Shown: positions 52,003-59,847 of the stretch, in pieces | Layout of the letters: every line of letters starts with the position of its first letter | Numbering within the stretch: position 1 is the first letter of the stretch | The notes under the pieces: generated by a model | Told to the model about the DNA's origin: nothing | What the model saw: the letters and a program-made list of their open reading frames with translations, nothing else | The model's database searches: none | Made by a program: the position numbers and the translations under genes | DNA from: Methylobacterium sp. AMS5 | Lineage (GTDB): Bacteria > Pseudomonadota > Alphaproteobacteria > Rhizobiales > Beijerinckiaceae | DNA: 64,000 nt | Reading direction: 5' to 3' | Assembly: GCF_001542815.1 (NCBI RefSeq) | Contig: NZ_CP006992.1 | Coordinates: 2,981,501 to 3,045,500 of the forward strand

Positions 52003-52731
52003 TCAAGTCCTATACTTGCTGCTGCGCTTCACCACCACACGGGCGCCGACGGGGACGCGCTCGTAGAGATCGACGATGTCCTCGTTGAGCATGCGCACGC
52101 AGCCCGAGGACATCTGCTCGCCGATGCTCCACGGTTCGTTGGTGCCGTGGATGCGGAACATCGTGTCGCGGCTGCCCTGGTAGAGGTAGAGCGCGCGCGC
52201 GCCGAGCGGGTTGTCGATACCGCCCTTGCGCGAGCGCTCGATGCCCGGATTGAGCGAGACCATCGTCGTGGTCGGGCTCCAGTCCGGCCAGACGCCCTTG
52301 CGGCCGATGCGGGCGTCGCCCTTCCAGGAGAAGCCGGCCTTGCCGACGCCGACGCCGTATTGGAGGGCCGTGCCGCCCTCCTGCACGAGGGCGAGATGAC
52401 GCTTGTCGATATCGACAACGATCGTGCCCGGCGCCTCCGGACCGCTATAGGCCACTTCCTGACGGCGGTACTTCGGGTCGATGCGCGACCGGTCGACCAG
52501 CGGCACGTCGAACGGCTTGTCGGGCATCGTGCCGATGTACCAGGCCGCATCGTCGTCGCCTCCGGCCATCCGGCCCGGCTTCGAGGATTGGCAGGCCGCC
52601 AGCGGAATGAGGCAGAACGCGGCGAGCAGGACCCGGCGGGTGCTGCTGCGCGCCGTCCTATCGGCGGTTCGGGGGGCTGCCATGGCGGCTCCTGTCGCCG
52701 CCGTCGGGGGCGGGTTGGCGTTGCGGATCAT
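52003..52731 (-). CDS. L,D-transpeptidase, putative lipoprotein
   Basis: 242 residues from ATG 52731; ATG 52683 would still include the full lipoprotein signal (RRVLLAAFCLIPLAACQSS, lipobox LAAC near 47). The YkuD domain has IVVDIDKRHLALVQEGGTAL, GVWPDWSPTTTMVSLNPG and the active site FRIHGTNEPWSIGEQMSSGC, followed by VRMLNEDIVDLYERVPVGAR. Paralogue of the enzyme at 36.5-37.2 kb. The lipid anchor would be added by Lgt, which is encoded in the window. Confidence 0.92.
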   Translation of the reverse strand: MIRNANPPPTAATGAAMAAPRTADRTARSSTRRVLLAAFCLIPLAACQSSKPGRMAGGDDDAAWYIGTMPDKPFDVPLVDRSRIDPKYRRQEVAYSGPEAPGTIVVDIDKRHLALVQEGGTALQYGVGVGKAGFSWKGDARIGRKGVWPDWSPTTTMVSLNPGIERSRKGGIDNPLGARALYLYQGSRDTMFRIHGTNEPWSIGEQMSSGCVRMLNEDIVDLYERVPVGARVVVKRSSKYRT

Positions 52732-52869
52732 GCGCCATGACTACCCGTCCTTGAGCGGATCGGGTGTGACTTCGAGGCCGCATCGGCGGAGGAACGTTGC
52801 CGTGAGGCCGTCTCGCCCCGGGCCCAGGGCGCCTTATCTCTCGCGCAAGATCGCGTGAGGAGGGGCACG

Positions 52870-53307
52870 ATGCCCGAGACCGAGACCGAACTCGTTGCGG
52901 AAGCCGACGTCGCGACGCTCGCGCCAGCGATCCATCTCGACCATTGCGTCATCCACGTCTCCGACTGGGAGCGCTCGACGGTCTTCTACCGGGACGTGCT
53001 GCGAGCCGAGGTGATCCCGTTCGGCCGAGGCGCGGTCTTCCGGTTCGGCGGCGTGCAACTCAATGTGCATGGCCCCGGTCAAATCGGCACGCCGCGGGCG
53101 CGCGAGCCCGTGATGCCCGGCGGCAGCGACCTGTGTTTCCGCTGGTCGGGCTCGATCGAGGATGCGATGGCGCATCTGGCCGCCCACGGCGTCGCGGTCG
53201 AACTCGGGCCGGTGGAGCGCAACGGCGCGGCGGGGCAGGGCGTGAGCGTCTACTTCCGTGATCCGGACGGCTCGCTCATGGAGTTCATCACCTATCCGAC
53301 ACCGTGA
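52870..53307 (+). CDS. VOC (glyoxalase/dioxygenase fold) family protein
   Basis: 145 residues from ATG 52870 with GAGGAGGGG just upstream. Two beta-alpha-beta-beta-beta modules: IHLDHCVIHVSDWERSTVFY near 22-41 and AMAHLAAHGVAVELGPVERN near 98; metal-site candidates are His25, the His in LNVHGPGQIG and the Glu in FRDPDGSLMEFI near 133. Substrate unknown; similar to small VOC proteins annotated as virulence or glyoxalase-like. Confidence 0.88.
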   Translation: MPETETELVAEADVATLAPAIHLDHCVIHVSDWERSTVFYRDVLRAEVIPFGRGAVFRFGGVQLNVHGPGQIGTPRAREPVMPGGSDLCFRWSGSIEDAMAHLAAHGVAVELGPVERNGAAGQGVSVYFRDPDGSLMEFITYPTP

Positions 53308-53390
53308 ATGCACCATGGGTGGCGCAACCGGCGATGACGGCCAATCGTTGACCGGTCGTGAGGGGCGGAAGAGCGAGGATGGAGCGAGCC

Positions 53391-53651
53391 ATGCGGCGCC
53401 TGACGATCACGACGCTGGCCCTGTCCGCGTCGATCCTCTCGGCCGGTCCGGGCTGGGCCTTCGGCCCCGGCGGCGGGTCATCGGGCGAGGGTGACGGCTA
53501 TCTGCGGCAGGAACTCCAGAATCCCGGCTACATCGAACCGAGCCCCTATGCCTATCGCAAAGGGTACCGTCCGAACGATCCGGGTGCTGAATACGAGGCG
53601 CGCCGACGGGGCTACCCCATCTACGGCCAGTGGGGCTGGAAGTATCGCTGA
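53391..53651 (+). CDS. small secreted protein, unknown function
   Basis: 86 residues from ATG 53391, which has GGAG six bases upstream; ATG 53379 is an alternative. Signal peptide RRLTITTLALSASILSAGPG, cleavage near GWAFG, then a short mature part rich in Gly, Tyr and Arg (DGYLRQELQNPGYIEPSPYA, RRRGYPIYGQWGWKYR). No family recognised. Confidence 0.7.
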   Translation: MRRLTITTLALSASILSAGPGWAFGPGGGSSGEGDGYLRQELQNPGYIEPSPYAYRKGYRPNDPGAEYEARRRGYPIYGQWGWKYR

Positions 53652-53695
53652 ACGTCCACGCCGCTCCGTCTCGAAAGCTCACGGCTTCGATTGCC

Positions 53696-54145
53696 TCAGA
53701 CGTTGCCGATGCGCTCGGCCAGCCGCTGATTGGTCTGCTCCAGTCGCAGGGCGAGTTCACGCATGACGGCGATGCTGATCTGCGGAAATTGCGCGAGCAA
53801 CTCGATGAAGACGTCGCGGTCGATCCGCAAAGCCGTCGTCGCCATATCCGCGGTGACGGTCGCCGAGCGCGGCTGATCGGCGAGAATCCCCATCTCGCCG
53901 ACGAGAGCGTTGGGGCCGAGCAGGGCAAGCCGGACCGGGCCGAACGGGCCGTCGATGGACACCGCAGCCGACCCTTCGAGGATCAGATAAGCCGCGTCCG
54001 CCGCCTCACCGCGCGCGAAGAAGGCTTGCCCCGCCTCGAAATGGACCCGCTCGCTGGTGAAAGCGAGGAGCTTGAGGCGAGACGGTTCCACCTCGCGGAA
54101 CAACGGCACCTGCCGTAGGGACATCACCTCGGTGTCGAGGGTCAT
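53696..54145 (-). CDS. cyclic nucleotide-binding domain protein without DNA-binding domain
   Basis: 149 residues from ATG 54145. The cNMP fold is clear: LFREVEPSRLKLLAFTSERV, FFARGEAADAAYLILEGSAA near 42-61, and the phosphate-binding cassette LLGPNALVGEMGILADQPRS near 74-93. A C-terminal helix (FIELLAQFPQISIAVMRELA) follows, and the protein ends at 149 without a CRP helix-turn-helix. It may act as a signalling partner. Ligand unknown. Confidence 0.85.
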   Translation of the reverse strand: MTLDTEVMSLRQVPLFREVEPSRLKLLAFTSERVHFEAGQAFFARGEAADAAYLILEGSAAVSIDGPFGPVRLALLGPNALVGEMGILADQPRSATVTADMATTALRIDRDVFIELLAQFPQISIAVMRELALRLEQTNQRLAERIGNV

Positions 54146-54321
54146 GGACTCACTCCGATGCGCCCCCCTGGGCGGCAGGCGGAAAGGGCCGCCGGTAGAC
54201 GCACCTGCGAACGGTGTCAAAGTCGCGGTCCGCTCGCCCTCCTGACGTCCCTGGAAAAAGAGATCCGGCGAGATTTCGTCATCGCCCCAGGCAACCGGCA
54301 TCATAATGCCGCAGGCGACGA

Positions 54322-54552
54322 TCAGCGTCGGGTGGCGAGACCGATCCTGCTGGAACCTGGCGCCTCACGCTTCGCGCTCGCATTGGGCTGCGGCGAGTCC
54401 ACGGGCTCCTCATGCGTCGTCGGCGTCGGGCTATCCTCCGGCGCTGGCATGGCCGGCATCGGCGTCCTGTTCGGCTCAGGGTGGCTCGCTCTCCCCGACG
54501 CCGCATCAGACTTGGCTACAAGCGAAGCCTTTACCATATATCGATTTGTCAT
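54322..54552 (-). CDS. possible small Pro/Ser-rich protein (uncertain)
   Basis: 76 residues from ATG 54552 with GAGAGGAA about 7 bases upstream. Composition is Pro/Ser/Ala-rich (PEPNRTPMPAMPAPEDSPTP) and codon choice is not typical of the neighbourhood, so it may be a chance frame. The rest of the 54146-54742 gap holds only the EcfG-type promoter of the KGG gene. Confidence 0.3.
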   Translation of the reverse strand: MTNRYMVKASLVAKSDAASGRASHPEPNRTPMPAMPAPEDSPTPTTHEEPVDSPQPNASAKREAPGSSRIGLATRR

Positions 54553-54681
54553 CCGGGTTCCTCTCGGCTGTGGATGGCCTGTGGAAACGCGTTCACAACT
54601 CCGCGCAGCGCATTGGCGTGAGCAGAGCTAACGTCTGGACGAAACAGGGGTTTCCCCGGAGCCGGCGGTCGATACAGCCAA

Positions 54682-54706
54682 GGAACAATCGAGAGGGGTG
54701 ATGGTT
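54682..54706 (+). promoter_or_regulatory. EcfG-type promoter of the KGG protein gene
   Basis: GGAAC at 54682-54686, 16 bases, GGTT at 54703-54706, with the KGG gene start 36 bases later. The -10 differs from CGTT by one base. Confidence 0.65.
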
Positions 54707-54742
54707 GAGAGGGGTGTGAAGAGTTGGCCTGAGGAGGCGCAG

Positions 54743-54931
54743 ATGGCATCTGGTAATTCCACCTCGAAGCGAGGTTTCGCTTCCATGAATATCGAACGGC
54801 AGCGCGAGATCGCCAGTAAGGGCGGTCGTTCCGTCCCGGCGGACAAGCGGTCGTTCTCGCAAGATCGTGAACTGGCCTCGTCGGCCGGCCGCAAGGGTGG
54901 TCAATCGACCGGTCGCACGGGCGAGGCTTAA
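54743..54931 (+). CDS. KGG-motif stress protein (con-10-like)
   Basis: 62 residues from ATG 54743, with GAGGAGG just upstream. Two KGG-type repeats: RGFASMNIERQREIASKGG near 10-28 and SSAGRKGGQSTGRTGEA at the end, with SVPADKRSFSQDRELA between. Small, hydrophilic and basic, like the general stress proteins that accumulate under EcfG or sigmaB control (GsiB type). A matching EcfG-type promoter lies upstream. Confidence 0.85.
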   Translation: MASGNSTSKRGFASMNIERQREIASKGGRSVPADKRSFSQDRELASSAGRKGGQSTGRTGEA

Positions 54932-54940
54932 CCCGGCTGA

Positions 54941-54975
54941 GGCGGTGACGGGCGCGGGGTCCGCGCCCGACCGCC
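54941..54975 (+). terminator. nested hairpin after the KGG gene
   Basis: Outer stem GGCGGT/ACCGCC and inner stem GGGCGCGG/CCGCGCCC with loop GGT, ten bases after the stop. No T-run follows directly; the true terminator is probably the hairpin at 55011. Confidence 0.6.
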
Positions 54976-55010
54976 CAGCCTTCTCCAAATAAGAAATATA
55001 CTTCTATTCG

Positions 55011-55037
55011 ACAGGCGCTGAGGGCGTCTGTTTTTTT
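55011..55037 (+). terminator. intrinsic terminator
   Basis: Stem ACAGGCGC against GCGTCTGT with a short loop and seven T directly after it (55031-55037). It ends the KGG transcript and sits before the convergent MarR gene. Confidence 0.8.
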
Positions 55038-55054
55038 AAGTGGTGACCGGACAT

Positions 55055-55528
55055 TCAGGACGCTTCGTCTGCGCGAGCCAGCTCACGCCATTTGACGACG
55101 AGATCCTCGAATACGCGAAGATCGGCTTCGTCGAGCCGGCCCAGGGTGCGTGCGACATAGTCAGCCTGCGCCGCGATCCCGCGGGCAGCGACTCGCGCGC
55201 CGGCCTCGGTCAGGTGAAGGGCATGGGATCGGCGATCGCCGGGGATCGGGCGGCGCTCGACGAGACCGGCCTCGACGAGGCGGTCGATGAGGCCGGAGAC
55301 GTTGCCCTTCGTGACGTAGAGCCGGGCAGCCAATTCCTGCTGCGTCAGCCCCTCACGTTCGCTCAAGGTCGACACCACGTCGAATTGCGGGATCGACAGG
55401 CCGAGTTCCCGCAACTCCGCAGCGACCGCGGCGGTGACTCGCCGACTGAGGCGGATGAACCGAAACCAGACCCGAAGCGGATCGACGGGGTCGGCGTTCG
55501 ATGCGGGGCGATCTTGACGCTCGGACAT
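55055..55528 (-). CDS. MarR-family transcriptional regulator
   Basis: 157 residues from ATG 55528. Winged helix: LSIPQFDVVSTLSEREGLTQ, ELAARLYVTKGNVSGLIDRL near 67-86 and the wing VERRPIPGDRRSHALHLTEA near 92-111. Dimerisation helices at both ends. Target genes are not evident; the divergent DUF1499 gene (125 bp away) is a candidate. Confidence 0.9.
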   Translation of the reverse strand: MSERQDRPASNADPVDPLRVWFRFIRLSRRVTAAVAAELRELGLSIPQFDVVSTLSEREGLTQQELAARLYVTKGNVSGLIDRLVEAGLVERRPIPGDRRSHALHLTEAGARVAARGIAAQADYVARTLGRLDEADLRVFEDLVVKWRELARADEAS

Positions 55529-55652
55529 GCCCGTCCAGCTTGTAGCAGAGGGATGCACCCCGGAAAGCCGAGTGGCGCGCCCCACCCCCAGCCTGTAGAC
55601 TGCGCGACAGGTTATCCTCGTCTTCTTCTTCCCCTCATTCATCTCCGGGGCC

Positions 55653-56432
55653 ATGCGCCGTCAGCTTCTCGATGAACCGGTGACCCGGGCCGGCCGCTAC
55701 GCGCGAACGCTCGCCCTGTTCTCCCTGATCGTTACCGGCATGGCGGTACTGATCGTGCGCAGCCCTTCGGCGGAGCCCGCAGCGGCCCTTGCCGTGCTGG
55801 GAAGCGGGGTCGCGCTCTCCGTCATCGCGGTGGCGCTGGCCCTGTTCGCGATGGCGCGGGTCTGGCGGGAAGGTGCGGGCGGTCTCGGCGCTGCCGTCGG
55901 CGGCCTGTTCGTGGCGAGCCTCGTCCTGGCCTATCCCGCCTATGCCGCGCTCAAAGGGGTACGCCTGCCGGCGCTCACCGATGTGACGACGGATACCGAG
56001 CGCCCGCCCGCCTTCTCACGCTCGCGCCTTGCCTTCGCCGCCCGCGAGGGCCGCTACCCGACGGAACCCGGACCGGCGGCCCGAGAGGCGCAGCGGGCGG
56101 CCTATCCACAGATCGCGCCCCTCACTCTCGACGTGGAGGCCGACGAAGCCTTCGAACTCGCCCGCAAGGCGGCGGTGAATCGCAAGTGGCAGATCGTCGA
56201 GGCGATCCGGCCCGGCGGGCGGATCGGGAACGGCCGCATCGAGGCAGTGGCCCGAACCCGGATTCTGAACCTGCCCGCCGACATCACTGTGCGGGTGCAC
56301 CCGCGGGCCGACGGCGCGCGCATCGACGTGCGTTCGGCCTCCCGGATCGGCGACCGCGATTTCGGCGACAATGCCGACCGCATCCGATCCTATCTCGACG
56401 AGGTCGCCAACCTCGCCATCGCTCTGAAGTAG
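55653..56432 (+). CDS. DUF1499 membrane protein
   Basis: 259 residues from ATG 55653. Three hydrophobic helices in the first 110 residues (TLALFSLIVTGMAVLIV, ALAVLGSGVALSVIAVALAL, VGGLFVASLVLAYPAYAAL), then the DUF1499 domain: YPQIAPLTLDVEADEAFELA near 150, NRKWQIVEAIRPGGRIGNGR near 176 and DVRSASRIGDRDFGDNADRI near 228. Function unknown. Confidence 0.87.
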   Translation: MRRQLLDEPVTRAGRYARTLALFSLIVTGMAVLIVRSPSAEPAAALAVLGSGVALSVIAVALALFAMARVWREGAGGLGAAVGGLFVASLVLAYPAYAALKGVRLPALTDVTTDTERPPAFSRSRLAFAAREGRYPTEPGPAAREAQRAAYPQIAPLTLDVEADEAFELARKAAVNRKWQIVEAIRPGGRIGNGRIEAVARTRILNLPADITVRVHPRADGARIDVRSASRIGDRDFGDNADRIRSYLDEVANLAIALK

Positions 56433-56451
56433 CGGTTCTATAAATCGGAAC

Positions 56452-57384
56452 TCAGGCGGGGCGGAACGCGCCGTCGAGCAGGGGCGGGCCGTCGGTGACC
56501 GCAAAGCCCCGTTCCACCAGATCCTCGAGATGGGCGAAGACCGAGAGGGCGGCGGCACCCCGCAGGTGCGGTGCGAGACCCTGGTAGACGGTGCCAACGA
56601 TCGTTGCGATGTCGCGATCGCCCGCGGCCAGCCGAGCGCGGATCGCGGCCTCGCGCTGGCGTCGGTGGGCGGCAAGTCCGCGCACGAACCGGCGCGGATC
56701 GCGCACGGGTCCGCCGTGACCCGGCCAGTACAACGTCTCGTCCCGCTCCCGCAGCCGCTCCAGCGATTCCATGTAGGCCCGCATCGACCCATCGGGCGGT
56801 GCGACGATCGAGGTCGACCACGCCATGACGTGATCGCCGGAGAACAGCACATTCTCTTCGGGCAGGGCGAAAGCGAGGTGGTTCATGGTGTGGCCGGGCG
56901 TCGCGACGGCGGTCAGCGTCCAGCCCTCACCGGTCAGGCTCTCCCCATCCGCCAATTCCCGGTCGGGCCGATGTTCGCGGTCGGCGCTGGCATCGAGGAT
57001 GGGCAGCTCGTTCTCGGCGAGCTGCCGCGCGGCCCGGTGCGGACCGCAGCCGACGATCGGTGCGCCCGTCCGCGCCTGCAGGAGGCGCGCACCCGGGGAG
57101 TGATCGCGGTGGGTGTGGGTGACGACAATGGCCGACACCGCCTCGCCGTCGAGCGAGGCGAGCAAGCCCTCGACATGCCCGGCATCCGCCGGCCCTGGAT
57201 CGATCACGGCGACCCGGCCGCGCCCGACGATGTAGCTACAGGTTCCGCTCGCGGTGAACGGACCGCCATTGGGGCAGATCCGCCGCCGCACGAGGGGGCT
57301 CAGCGATTCCGTCCTGCCAGAGACGGGCAACGCGCTTTCGAAACCGGGGGAGGGGGCCAGCGCGTCCGCGGACGATTCACTCAT
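56452..57384 (-). CDS. metallo-beta-lactamase-fold hydrolase (LACTB2-like)
   Basis: 310 residues from ATG 57384. Metal motif VVTHTHRDHSPGARLL near 86-101, GHTMNHLAFALPEENVLFSG near 163-182, Asp in SGDHVMAWS, and YWPGHGGPVRDPRRFVRGL near 218-236. Its C-terminal winged region resembles LACTB2/beta-CASP-like hydrolases that act on thioesters or RNA; the substrate cannot be assigned. Confidence 0.88.
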   Translation of the reverse strand: MSESSADALAPSPGFESALPVSGRTESLSPLVRRRICPNGGPFTASGTCSYIVGRGRVAVIDPGPADAGHVEGLLASLDGEAVSAIVVTHTHRDHSPGARLLQARTGAPIVGCGPHRAARQLAENELPILDASADREHRPDRELADGESLTGEGWTLTAVATPGHTMNHLAFALPEENVLFSGDHVMAWSTSIVAPPDGSMRAYMESLERLRERDETLYWPGHGGPVRDPRRFVRGLAAHRRQREAAIRARLAAGDRDIATIVGTVYQGLAPHLRGAAALSVFAHLEDLVERGFAVTDGPPLLDGAFRPA

Positions 57385-57464
57385 AGACGACGGCTTCGAT
57401 GCGACGAGGGTGCCGCCCGCCTACGACAGCCCGGCGCTTTCGCCAACTCGTCGGGCCTGAGCGA

Positions 57465-58496
57465 TCAATGCCCGAACGGTGACGGTGACACCATGCGGAC
57501 CGCTGCGAATCCTTCGCCGCGCGAAACGACCGGTGCGAAACCGGCGGAAGCCCCGACGGTCGGAAGCGTTGGGATTTGCGCTTCGGCGACCTGCAGGCGT
57601 CGGGCGCCACTCCCCTTCGCCTGCAGAGCCTCACGGAACGCCGCTTTCGCCGCATCGCGGCGCAGGGCACCGACGCGATCCTCGATGGCGTTGCGGTGGG
57701 GCCGGCTCAAAGCAGCGATGCGGTAATCGACGAGCGCCGGCCCTGTGCGGGAGAGGCCTGCGACGAGATCCGCTCCCTCCTCCGACGCGACGACATCGCC
57801 GGGGCGAAGCGTCCGGTCGTCGGCCAGCGGCATCAACAGGGCCGCGGCACCCGAGGGCTGACAGGAGCAGTTCTCGACGCGGGTGCGGCGATAGAGGTTG
57901 GCTGTGGCGGCACGCAGATAGGGACGGCCGTCGAGGGCAACGGACTGCTCGAGTTCGGCCCGCCCCGGCGCCAGGGTGAACACTTCGGTCGGCGCATTGG
58001 GACAGGCCGCGGCACAGGCCGCCGCATGAACGGGAAGGTCGGCGCGCGCATGCAGACGGCCGAGGGGAAAGACGTATCCGTCGCAACGGCGCATGCAGAC
58101 GGTCCGCGTCCCTGCCGCGAAGGAGGCCGGGGACGCCACCCTCGCTCGTGCGCGACCGGGTGTCGAACGCGCCTCCAGGCGCGGCGTTCGCTGCACGAAG
58201 CGAGGCCCGGCAATGCGTCGCGTGTCAGGGAGCGAGGCGTAGCGCCGGGGCGCCTTCGGTCCCGGCTTTGCGATCGTCGCGGGCGGGGGGCTTGCCGCCC
58301 CGAAGATCGTCTCGAACAACTCGTTGAGCAAACCGCGCTCCGAGGCACGCACCATCGTCGTCGCGCTGATCGTCCCAAAGCCGATCAGCAGACCCACCAG
58401 TGCGGTGGCGACAAGTCGGTGACGCGGCCGCACTCGCGCCGCACCGGCATCGCTCTTCGCCACCCACGCGCCGGGCTTACGCTTGCCGAATCCCAT
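57465..58496 (-). CDS. DUF2865 secreted protein
   Basis: 343 residues from ATG 58496. A basic N-terminus and one hydrophobic segment (HRLVATALVGLLIGFGTISA) precede an Arg/Pro-rich linker and the Cys-containing DUF2865 core: TVCMRRCDGYVFPLGRLHAR near 133-152, AACAAACPNAPTEVFTLAPG near 160-179 and VENCSCQPSG near 210. Six or seven cysteines probably form disulfides in the periplasm. Function unknown; the family is widespread in Rhizobiales. Confidence 0.87.
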   Translation of the reverse strand: MGFGKRKPGAWVAKSDAGAARVRPRHRLVATALVGLLIGFGTISATTMVRASERGLLNELFETIFGAASPPPATIAKPGPKAPRRYASLPDTRRIAGPRFVQRTPRLEARSTPGRARARVASPASFAAGTRTVCMRRCDGYVFPLGRLHARADLPVHAAACAAACPNAPTEVFTLAPGRAELEQSVALDGRPYLRAATANLYRRTRVENCSCQPSGAAALLMPLADDRTLRPGDVVASEEGADLVAGLSRTGPALVDYRIAALSRPHRNAIEDRVGALRRDAAKAAFREALQAKGSGARRLQVAEAQIPTLPTVGASAGFAPVVSRGEGFAAVRMVSPSPFGH

Positions 58497-58740
58497 CGTT
58501 GCCCCCCGTCGATCTGGCGCGTTCGCCATGGAGACGAGACCGGCCGGACATTTCGCCCGGGATCAGCTAGTCGGCCGTTTGCGGGGAGGACAATGTCGGC
58601 AAACCACGCAGGCGCGGCCGTATCTGCCGAGTGAAAACCGGCCAGAGTGCAAAGCCTTGCCGCGCCACTCTCTTTCGATCCGTATGGCGGACGACGCCGC
58701 GCATCGGCAGGCCCGCCTCTGTGGACAGCTCGATGCCATG

Positions 58741-58770
58741 AAAAAAGCGCCGCCCGGTGGGACGGCGCTT
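58741..58770 (-). terminator. intrinsic terminator of the 48-residue EcfG-controlled gene
   Basis: Perfect 8-bp stem AAGCGCCG/CGGCGCTT with loop CCCGGTGGGA, followed on the minus strand by a run of T. It lies 39 bases past the stop. The remainder of the 58497-58808 gap shows no gene. Confidence 0.85.
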
Positions 58771-58808
58771 GGAATGGATGCATTCGGATCGAATGAAAGC
58801 CGGCCGCA

Positions 58809-58955
58809 TCAGCGGCGGTGAACAGACTTCACGCGAACGGGAATGGGCTGAAGAACCGGTTGCGGTGAGAGCGCCGAAACGAGCCGTGCAGCGGCCTCCA
58901 GAACGGCTTTCGCTTGAGCGATACCGGGGACGAAGATCTTTTTCTGTGCGGGCAC
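58809..58955 (-). CDS. 48-residue protein under an EcfG-type promoter
   Basis: Read by hand: GTG 58955, with AAGGAGG about 8 bases upstream, to TGA at 58809. The product begins MPAQKKIFVPGIAQAKAVLE and continues AAARLVSALSPQPVLQPIPV, ending RVKSVHRR: a basic, partly helical small protein with no recognised family. A perfect EcfG-type promoter lies at 59023-59048 and an intrinsic terminator follows, so it forms a complete small transcription unit. Confidence 0.75.
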   Translation of the reverse strand: MPAQKKIFVPGIAQAKAVLEAAARLVSALSPQPVLQPIPVRVKSVHRR

Positions 58956-59022
58956 GCCGGAGGCCTCCTTCACATCGTCAAGTCTGAGTGTCGTATGATC
59001 GTCTGGGAATGAGATGGTGACG

Positions 59023-59048
59023 AACGGCCGAATTTGCCAGTCGGTTCC
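59023..59048 (-). promoter_or_regulatory. EcfG-type promoter of the 48-residue gene
   Basis: On the minus strand GGAAC (59048-59044), 17 bases, CGTT (59026-59023). Start codon 68 bases downstream. Confidence 0.8.
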
Positions 59049-59110
59049 AGAGGCGTAGCACGGTCGCAGGCACACCGTAACAAAGTGTTCACAGCCTTGG
59101 AAACGGAAAA

Positions 59111-59136
59111 GGAACCTGCGGCGAAAACTTGGCGTT
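59111..59136 (+). promoter_or_regulatory. EcfG-type promoter of the DUF1328 gene
   Basis: GGAAC (59111-59115), 17 bases, CGTT (59133-59136). Start codon 57 bases downstream. Back-to-back with the promoter at 59023. Confidence 0.8.
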
Positions 59137-59192
59137 ATTGCTTCCATGAGGCTGCGGCACGGGCCGCGCCAGTTCTTGGAAGGAAGTTCGAC

Positions 59193-59369
59193 ATGCTCGG
59201 TTGGGCTGTAACATTCCTGGTGGTTGCCCTCGTCGCGGCCCTGCTGGGCTTCGGCGGCATCGCCGGCACGGCCATGGAGGCCGCAAAGCTCGTCTTCTTC
59301 GTTGCGATCGTCCTGTTCGCGATCTCGGCCGTGATCGGCCTGATGCGCGGTCGTTCGCCGACCCTGTAG
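59193..59369 (+). CDS. DUF1328 (YtjA-like) small membrane protein
   Basis: 58 residues from ATG 59193, with GGAAGGAAG a few bases upstream. Two helices: [20 protein letters not shown] and [20 protein letters not shown], with GIAGTAMEA between and RGRSPTL at the end. The DUF1328 family is a common stress-associated small membrane protein. Its own EcfG-type promoter supports membership of the general stress regulon. Confidence 0.9.
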   Translation: MLGWAVTFLVVALVAALLGFGGIAGTAMEAAKLVFFVAIVLFAISAVIGLMRGRSPTL

Positions 59370-59446
59370 CCGTTCGCGACCATGACAAACGAGCCGCACC
59401 CGGCAGCGGGGGCGGCTCGCGCCACGACGAAAAGACAGATGACGGA

Positions 59447-59668
59447 TCAGGCGCTCGCCGGATCGTCCGGATTGGGGGAATCGTCCTCAAGCCGCGCAAT
59501 CAGATCTCGAAAGCGATCCGGGATCGGCTGCTGAACCACGGAATCGTAGAGTGTGCGCAGATGGGTTCCGATGCGCCTCTGCGCCTGGTCATTCAAACCA
59601 TTCTCGCCACGCCCTCGAGTGGGCCGGTCCCTGGAGGGGAACGCGCCGGCCGGCTCGTTCTCGTTCAT
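59447..59668 (-). CDS. nepR: anti-sigma factor NepR
   Basis: 73 residues from ATG 59668. The conserved NepR core is RRIGTHLRTLYDSVVQQPIP (about 31-50) followed by DRFRDLIARLEDD, two helices that hold the EcfG sigma factor inactive. Under stress phosphorylated PhyR binds NepR and frees the sigma factor. Divergent from phyR, and both have EcfG-type promoters, giving feedback. No ecfG gene follows it here. Confidence 0.92.
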   Translation of the reverse strand: MNENEPAGAFPSRDRPTRGRGENGLNDQAQRRIGTHLRTLYDSVVQQPIPDRFRDLIARLEDDSPNPDDPASA

Positions 59669-59742
59669 GCGTTCAAGATCCCCTTGGCGCCACGTCTGCC
59701 GCGATTGTCTTGCAGCTTGACATGAGTCATGGCTTCAGCAGC

Positions 59743-59767
59743 AACGCCGACATGCGGCTAGGGTTCC
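59743..59767 (-). promoter_or_regulatory. EcfG-type promoter of nepR
   Basis: On the minus strand GGAAC (59767-59763), 16 bases, CGTT (59746-59743), about 75 bases before the nepR start. Confidence 0.8.
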
Positions 59768-59777
59768 GCATGGGCCA

Positions 59778-59802
59778 GGAACGGACGTCCAGCCCCCGCG
59801 TT
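59778..59802 (+). promoter_or_regulatory. EcfG-type promoter of phyR
   Basis: GGAAC (59778-59782), 16 bases, CGTT (59799-59802), 45 bases before the phyR start. Ten bases separate its -35 from that of the nepR promoter. Confidence 0.85.
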
Positions 59803-59847
59803 AGGGGCGCAGCGACAAACGAAGAGCGAAGAGGCTCAGGGGAACTC

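Noticed and set aside
54628..54680. Near-match to an EcfG promoter on the minus strand before the uncertain 76-residue frame (GGAAAC, 16 bases, CGTT)
   Set aside because: The -35 has an extra A, and the gene itself is doubtful.
54941..54975. Small RNA after the KGG gene
   Set aside because: The hairpins are explained as the 3' end of the KGG transcript; no separate promoter was seen.
58593..58634. 13-codon frame (MSANHAGAAVSAE) with GGGGAGGA upstream
   Set aside because: The ribosome site is good but the frame is tiny, no promoter or terminator is attached and conservation cannot be assessed.
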